A stretch of DNA of 64,000 bases, from positions 1,959,501 through 2,023,500 of the forward strand of contig JABELC010000009.1 of the NCBI GenBank assembly GCA_028455995.1, given 5' to 3'. A program made the translations under genes and the position numbers. Within the stretch, counting starts at the first letter, position 1. Each line of letters starts with the position of its first letter. Under the pieces are notes generated by a model. That model had not been told where the DNA came from, did not search any database, and saw only the letters and a list, made by a program, of their open reading frames with translations. This document shows positions 58,089-64,000 of the stretch, piece after piece. Origin of the DNA: Scleromitrula shiraiana (taxonomy: Eukaryota; Ascomycota; Leotiomycetes; Helotiales; Sclerotiniaceae).

Positions 58089-61000
58089 ATATATGATTTG
58101 ATAATCTGTACTATAGATAGATTAATAATAAAAATATACAACACAAATTATAATATTATAAATCGTATAATTTAATTAAAATAAAACTATATTAATTAGT
58201 ATTATATAGATTAAATATTATAAGTATTAAAACGATATTATAATAGTAAAAATATTTTTAAAGAGATTAAAATTAAATTTGAAATATTAATAAAGCATCT
58301 TAATCAAAAATAATATATAATATTAAGATAAAATATATAAACATTAAAACGATATTATAGTTTTTATGTTTATTATATACACTTTTAACCCGGTTTTTTT
58401 AATTCAACTTTTTAATATCTCAATTTCTACCTCTTTAAGAGATTTTTTAACGACCTCTATAATATCCTCAAAACTTTAACGATGACGAGATTCTTTTTAT
58501 CACTTCTCCTATTATTTTTTTTTAATTTCTTTTTTTTACTTTATTTTATATATTTATTATATTTTTAGATTTATAGAAATTATATTAAAAACTTCAATTT
58601 TTATTTGAAGATATTATTGTTTTTAAATCAATAAAATTTATAAAAATTTAGAAATATTTTTTAAAAATAAATAAATCTTTATTTATTTTATAACAATCTA
58701 TTTTTTTCCCTTTTTTTCTCTTTCCCTTTAATTTTCTTTATATGATAATAAAGAATTTATTTTCTTTATTAAAATATAATATTTTTTCTTAATTATTTAT
58801 ATAAATATTTTTATTTAATTTTTTTTCTTAAGTTAATATAATAAAAAAAAATCCTCCTTCTCTAAATTATTCTTTTTTAAATTAAAACTTTAAAAAATAC
58901 AATAAGTTTTGTGAATTATTTGATAATGGATTTAATTCTAAAAACAATTTTGATAGTAAAACTTTTTTATTATATATTTAATTTAAAATTTTAAAATATA
59001 TTTATTATTATATTTTTAATAATAATATTTTATAAATATTCAAAAACGATTTTGCGAATTAAACTTTAAAACACTTTATTATAATCTAAAAAAAAAACTT
59101 TTTTATTTTACGATTTTTTAAATAATTTTTATAAAAATTTAATATTAATATTCTTATTAATTTTAATATTAATATTAGCTTGATTTTTATATTCATTTTT
59201 AAGGCTTTATTTGAATGGACTTTAAAAATGATAAAAGTAATAATTTATAATATACAATTTAATGTATAATTAAACATTTTTATTATAATGATTAAAAAAT
59301 TTAATAATTTAAAAAAAAAGACAAAAAAAACTCTATTATCAATTTTATTTAAAAAAAAAATAAAATTAAAAATAAAGACAAAAAAAATAAAAAAAGTAAA
59401 TAAAAAAAATAAATAATATTTAAAAAACCATTTAATTTTAAAGAATTTAATTCTAAATCAATATTTATTAAGAAAAATAATAATAATAATAATTTCGATT
59501 TTAACCTTGATTTTGATTTCGATTTTAATTTCAAAAATAATTTTTTTAATTATTCAAATTTTGAAGATTTTGAGATTGACCTTATTTTATTTAATATTAA
59601 TAAATAGTTTGAAAGTTTTATAAAATATTATATATTAAATAATAATAAATATAATAGTTAAATAAATAATATTAAATATAAATCAATTATTTATAAGAAT
59701 AATTATAAATAAATTAGTTTATTTAAATAGTATCAATATTTTAATATTTTAGTTATATTATATAAAGATATTTAAAAATATTATTATAATATTATTAAAT
59801 ATAAAAACTTAAATATTAATTAGGAGATAATTATTAAAAAATTCTAAAAAATATTTGAAGATAAAAAATAAAAGCATGATATATATAATAATTGATTTAA
59901 AATCATCTTTTATATTATTATTATAAATAATTTATTAAAACTAGTTAGATAATTATATAAAATCTTATTTAATAAAATATATATATTATAAAGTTTAATT
60001 TACCACTAAAAATATATAGTAATTTTATTTATATAATAAAATTTTTTATAATTTATTAAGATTATTTTATATGTTTTTAAAAATACTTTAATTTACCTAA
60101 AATATTTATTATTATAATTATAAAGATTTATATATTTATTATAATATAAGAAAATATGAAAATTAAGTTTAAAAATAAATTGTTCTTTAAAAAAAAAGAT
60201 AATAATATAATCGAATAAAACTTTAATAATCGATGATTTTAAGGAAATAATTGGAATAATAATTTATAATTTTAAAATAAAAATATATATTTTAATAGTT
60301 AAATTTCTTAATTTAATAATAATTATTATAATTAAAAATAAAAAGTATATTATATTTGTAAAAAAAAAGGATATTGATTAATTAAATATATTTTTAAAAA
60401 GTAAATCGCCATGAAAGAAAAATTTAATTAGAGAATAAAATCAAGATTCAGTTTTAATGATATATAAAGTTTTAATAAAAATTATAATTAATATATTTAA
60501 AATAAATATAATAATAATAATGATTTTATTTATATAATTAAAAAAATCAAAGTATGTTAATTAGAATTATATTTTAATAATGATAATAATAATAATAATA
60601 TTGAAATATTTATTATTTTATATAGTCTTTGTATTATTATAGATAATAATTATAATAATTTTATTATAGAATTTAATAATCTAATTATTTTATATATTTA
60701 TATTAATAAAATTAATTAAAAATTTAAAATCTATTTATAGATTAAATATTATAATAAATATAAGTTTATTGATATAATAATTGATTTTGATATTGTAAAA
60801 TGATCAATTATCAATTATAAATAGTTTTTAATATTATAAAAATTTATTTAAATTAATATAAAGATTTTAAATTTCATTATAAATTTTAGATTTGATTTTG
60901 ATAATATTTTTTTTATTAAAATTATTTTAATTATTAGTTTAATTGGTATAATTAATATTTATATTGTTAATATAAATACTCTATTTTTATTAAGTTTTAT

Positions 61001-64000
61001 AAATATAGATTATATTTAAATTTTATTTAATAATATTAAAAATGAATTTCAATATATTAATGATAAAATATGGAAAACTATTAAATATTATAGATATACA
61101 TTTATTAATTAATTAATTTTATTATAAAAGTTTTAATAATCTATTATAAAATTATTAAATATACATAAAAAATATTATTTATTTAAAATCAAATTATATT
61201 ACATTTATAAATAAATAAAATATTTTTTTATTAAAAAACTATATAATTTATTTAATTGTATTGGTTATAAAGATAAATTCAATTACAAATAATTAAAACA
61301 ATTCATAAAATACTATCAAGAATATTAATTTTATATTGATAAATCTAAAAAATTCAAATTCAAATTTTATAATGATATAAAATTTAATTTTATTATTATA
61401 ATTAATATAATATATATTAATAATAATTTCATTTTTTATATTATTAACAAAGCAATTTAGTTTAATATTATATATTTTATTAAAGATTTATTAATAATAA
61501 TAGTATAGAATACATTTTACTTCATATAAATCAATATTTATAACAACTTTCTCAAGTTAATTGTTTATAATTAAAAAATCTATTTTATAAAAAAAGACTT
61601 TATTAATAATATTTATATAATTATAATTAAAATTAAATATATATTTATTAAAGCTTATTATTTTATCGAAATAATCAAATATTACTATAAAATAATTTAA
61701 TAAGTATATATAATTATTATTAAAAAACTCGAAAATATTAAAAAAATCAATAAAAATATAAAATTATAAATAATTATTAAAATTATTAATAATATCGTTA
61801 GTCTAAATGATTTTATCTTTATTTTTTTAATATTTGGCGTATTTTTCTATTTGATATTCTTCAACTTTTTTACGCTATTTATTTTATAATATATTATTAT
61901 AATTAATAAAATAATAAATAAAATATAAAAAAATATATTAAATAAATAATAACAAATATTTTATATTAATATAATAAACTATTTATGTTTTATTTATATA
62001 ATTTTAAATTTGAATTCTTAATTTTTATTTATTAAAAAAAAATATTTAAAATGAATTATATAAATTTATTAAAATAAAAAATTAAATATATATAATCAAA
62101 ATAAATAATTTTAATAAAGAATTTAAAAATATTTCAATAAAATTATATAAAAAAAAGCTCGAAATATTTAATAAATTATTTAATAATATAATTAATTCTT
62201 TATTAACAAAAAATCTTATCCTAAATTTAATTAATAATAAAAACTTTAATAATTTAAAAATATTTTAATTAAAAAAAAGCATTTATATATTAAACAAAAA
62301 ACTTATTTTTAATTTAACTTTTATTTTAACTTTGTATTTAAAGTTAATAATCAAAATTCTTTATTAAAAATAAACTTTAAAATATAATTAAATATATTTC
62401 AATAATAATAATAATAATAATTATATTATTAAAAATATTTTTAATATATATATTATTATAAATTTTTTATTAATTATAAATCAATTCTATTTATTTTATA
62501 AAAAAAAAAATAATTTATTAAAAAAAGATATATTTAAAATTATTAAAAAAAATAATATATTAAAAAATATCTAAATCTTTTATAATAAATTTATCAACTT
62601 CATTAAAAATAAAGGTATATCAAAAATATTTGAAAAGTTTAAACTAATAGTTTAAGGCTATAATAATGAAAATAAAAAAATAGTTTTAATAAAATCTTTC
62701 ATTATTTAATATATTAATTATAAAACTATATTTAATTTTATAGCTTTATAAAATATATATTAATATATTTAATTATATCTTTATAATATATCATAAATAT
62801 ATATTTAATTAAAAACATTCTTAATTTATATATTTTATATCAAATTCTTATTAGAAATAAGTTTTAAATCAAATATAATCTTTAAGATTATATACTTACT
62901 TTATAATATTATAAAATTAGAAAATTATTAGTATTTTATATATTATAGTTATTATATAAAAGCCTTTAAAATGATTTTTTTTTATTTAACAATTATTTAT
63001 TTTATATTAATAAAAATAAAAAACTAAATATAATTAAATTATAAATTAATAATATCTTTATTTTTGTTAATAAAAAATTTATAAATAAAAAAAAACGCAA
63101 ATCAAAAAAAAAATTACTTTTTAAAAATATAAAAATAATTAATAATTAATATCTTTTTTAAATTTAATAACGCTTTAATTTATATTAATAAAAATAATAT
63201 AATTATATTTATTTAAAAATAATAATATGATAAATTTCATTTTATAAACCACTTCCTCATTGATTTTAAATTATATATAAAAATTAAAAAAAATACTTTT
63301 TCAAAAAAATAGTATATTATTTAACAAACTCATAATATATATATTATAAATATTTATTAACTAAAAGCATTATTCGATCTATTATATACAATCTAAATTA
63401 TCAATTTAATTAAAAATAACATAAATACTTTTAATAAACGTATTCAATAGTAAATTAATAATTTTAATTATGATCTTATATTTATTTCTCTTAAAATAAA
63501 ATTATTATAAATAATCTATTTTACCAATATAAGTTTTATAAATAATATTGATCTCTTTTTTTAAATTGGTTTTATTATAATATTTATTAATAAAAACAAC
63601 AATATAAATATTATCTATTAATTCTTTATCAAATATAAACAAATTATATAAAGCGTTTTTATTTTAAAACTATATAAAATAAGATATAGATTCGATATTA
63701 CCATTACGATTAAGTTTAATATCAATAAAATTATAAATCGATTAATCAATAAGAAAATTATAACTGATTTTATACTTTTCATAATTTATACTAATTCAAA
63801 ATCTTTTTATAAATATTTAATTAAATTTAATATTTTTCAAAAAAAAACATTTAATAATTAATTTAGCCTTTATTTATTAATTATACAAATACAAAAAAAT
63901 TATAAAAATTAAATAAATTATTAATAATACAAACTTTATTAATGCAATAACAAAATCAAAACTCTATACCATTTTCAAAGACTTTATTAACATTAACAAA

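Larger units (their letters stand above)
55122..64000. repeat. AT-rich, RIP-type decayed transposon block
   Basis: From about 55.12 kb to the window end the sequence is almost entirely A and T, with no frame of any coding character over 8.9 kb, in sharp contrast to the mixed composition before it. Fungi with RIP convert repeated DNA to this state by C-to-T change, chiefly in CA. Traces of element structure remain (two inverted-repeat elements and a GC-bearing island, listed separately). From 58.1 kb on I see only AT sequence that I cannot assign to an element class. Confidence 0.88.

Noticed and set aside
58100..64000. Search for reverse transcriptase or transposase remains
   Set aside because: Stops in all frames every few codons and no recognisable motif order; RIP has erased any signal I could defend by eye.

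Overview
The window is nuclear DNA from a filamentous ascomycete. Short GT-AG introns (mostly 48-107 nt) interrupt most genes. The gene content is typical of Pezizomycotina: Zn2Cys6 regulator, GH72 wall enzyme, augmin subunit, small secreted cysteine proteins. The last 8.9 kb is an extremely AT-rich block of the kind left by repeat-induced point mutation (RIP). Protein style suggests Leotiomycetes, probably near Botrytis/Sclerotinia, but that is an inference from memory.

Layout. 0-7 kb: a gene cut by the left edge, an intron-containing tRNA-Ser(GCT), a long gene-poor stretch, and a GPR1/FUN34/YaaH acetate-type transporter. 8-10.8 kb: three related small secreted cysteine proteins, one of them broken; a fourth relative lies at 24 kb. 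11.3-13.8 kb: HAUS6 augmin subunit. 16.4-18 kb: GPI-anchored GH72 glucanosyltransferase. 19-29 kb: MFS exporter, CoA-binding-fold protein, secreted protein, peroxisomal enoyl-CoA hydratase, GFA-domain protein and DJ-1/PfpI protein. 29-31.5 kb: a large uncharacterised protein whose spliced product has an HEIGH zinc-protease motif. 34-36.3 kb: Zn2Cys6 regulator followed by 4.3 kb without genes. 40.6-44.3 kb: divergent pair of mitoribosomal bS21m (MRP21) and an RBM25-like RRM/PWI splicing factor.

44.8-50.6 kb is a graveyard: a GH28-like beta-helix protein, an MFS monocarboxylate-type transporter and a kynurenine-type aminotransferase lie side by side, all broken. At least two of the stops are TGG-to-TAG changes of the RIP-preferred kind. 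A five-exon single-pass membrane protein gene follows at 51.3-53.9 kb, embedded in pentanucleotide-rich low-complexity DNA. Base composition collapses at about 55.12 kb, and the rest is decayed transposon DNA. Two ~1-kb elements with matching terminal inverted repeats can still be recognised there.

How the parts relate. The window is mostly unrelated housekeeping genes. The coherent groups are the secreted cysteine-protein family, the oppositely oriented mitoribosome/splicing pair, and the row of pseudogenes between intact genes and the RIP block. Splice sites were read by eye and checked by reading-frame arithmetic and family resemblance; no database search was run.
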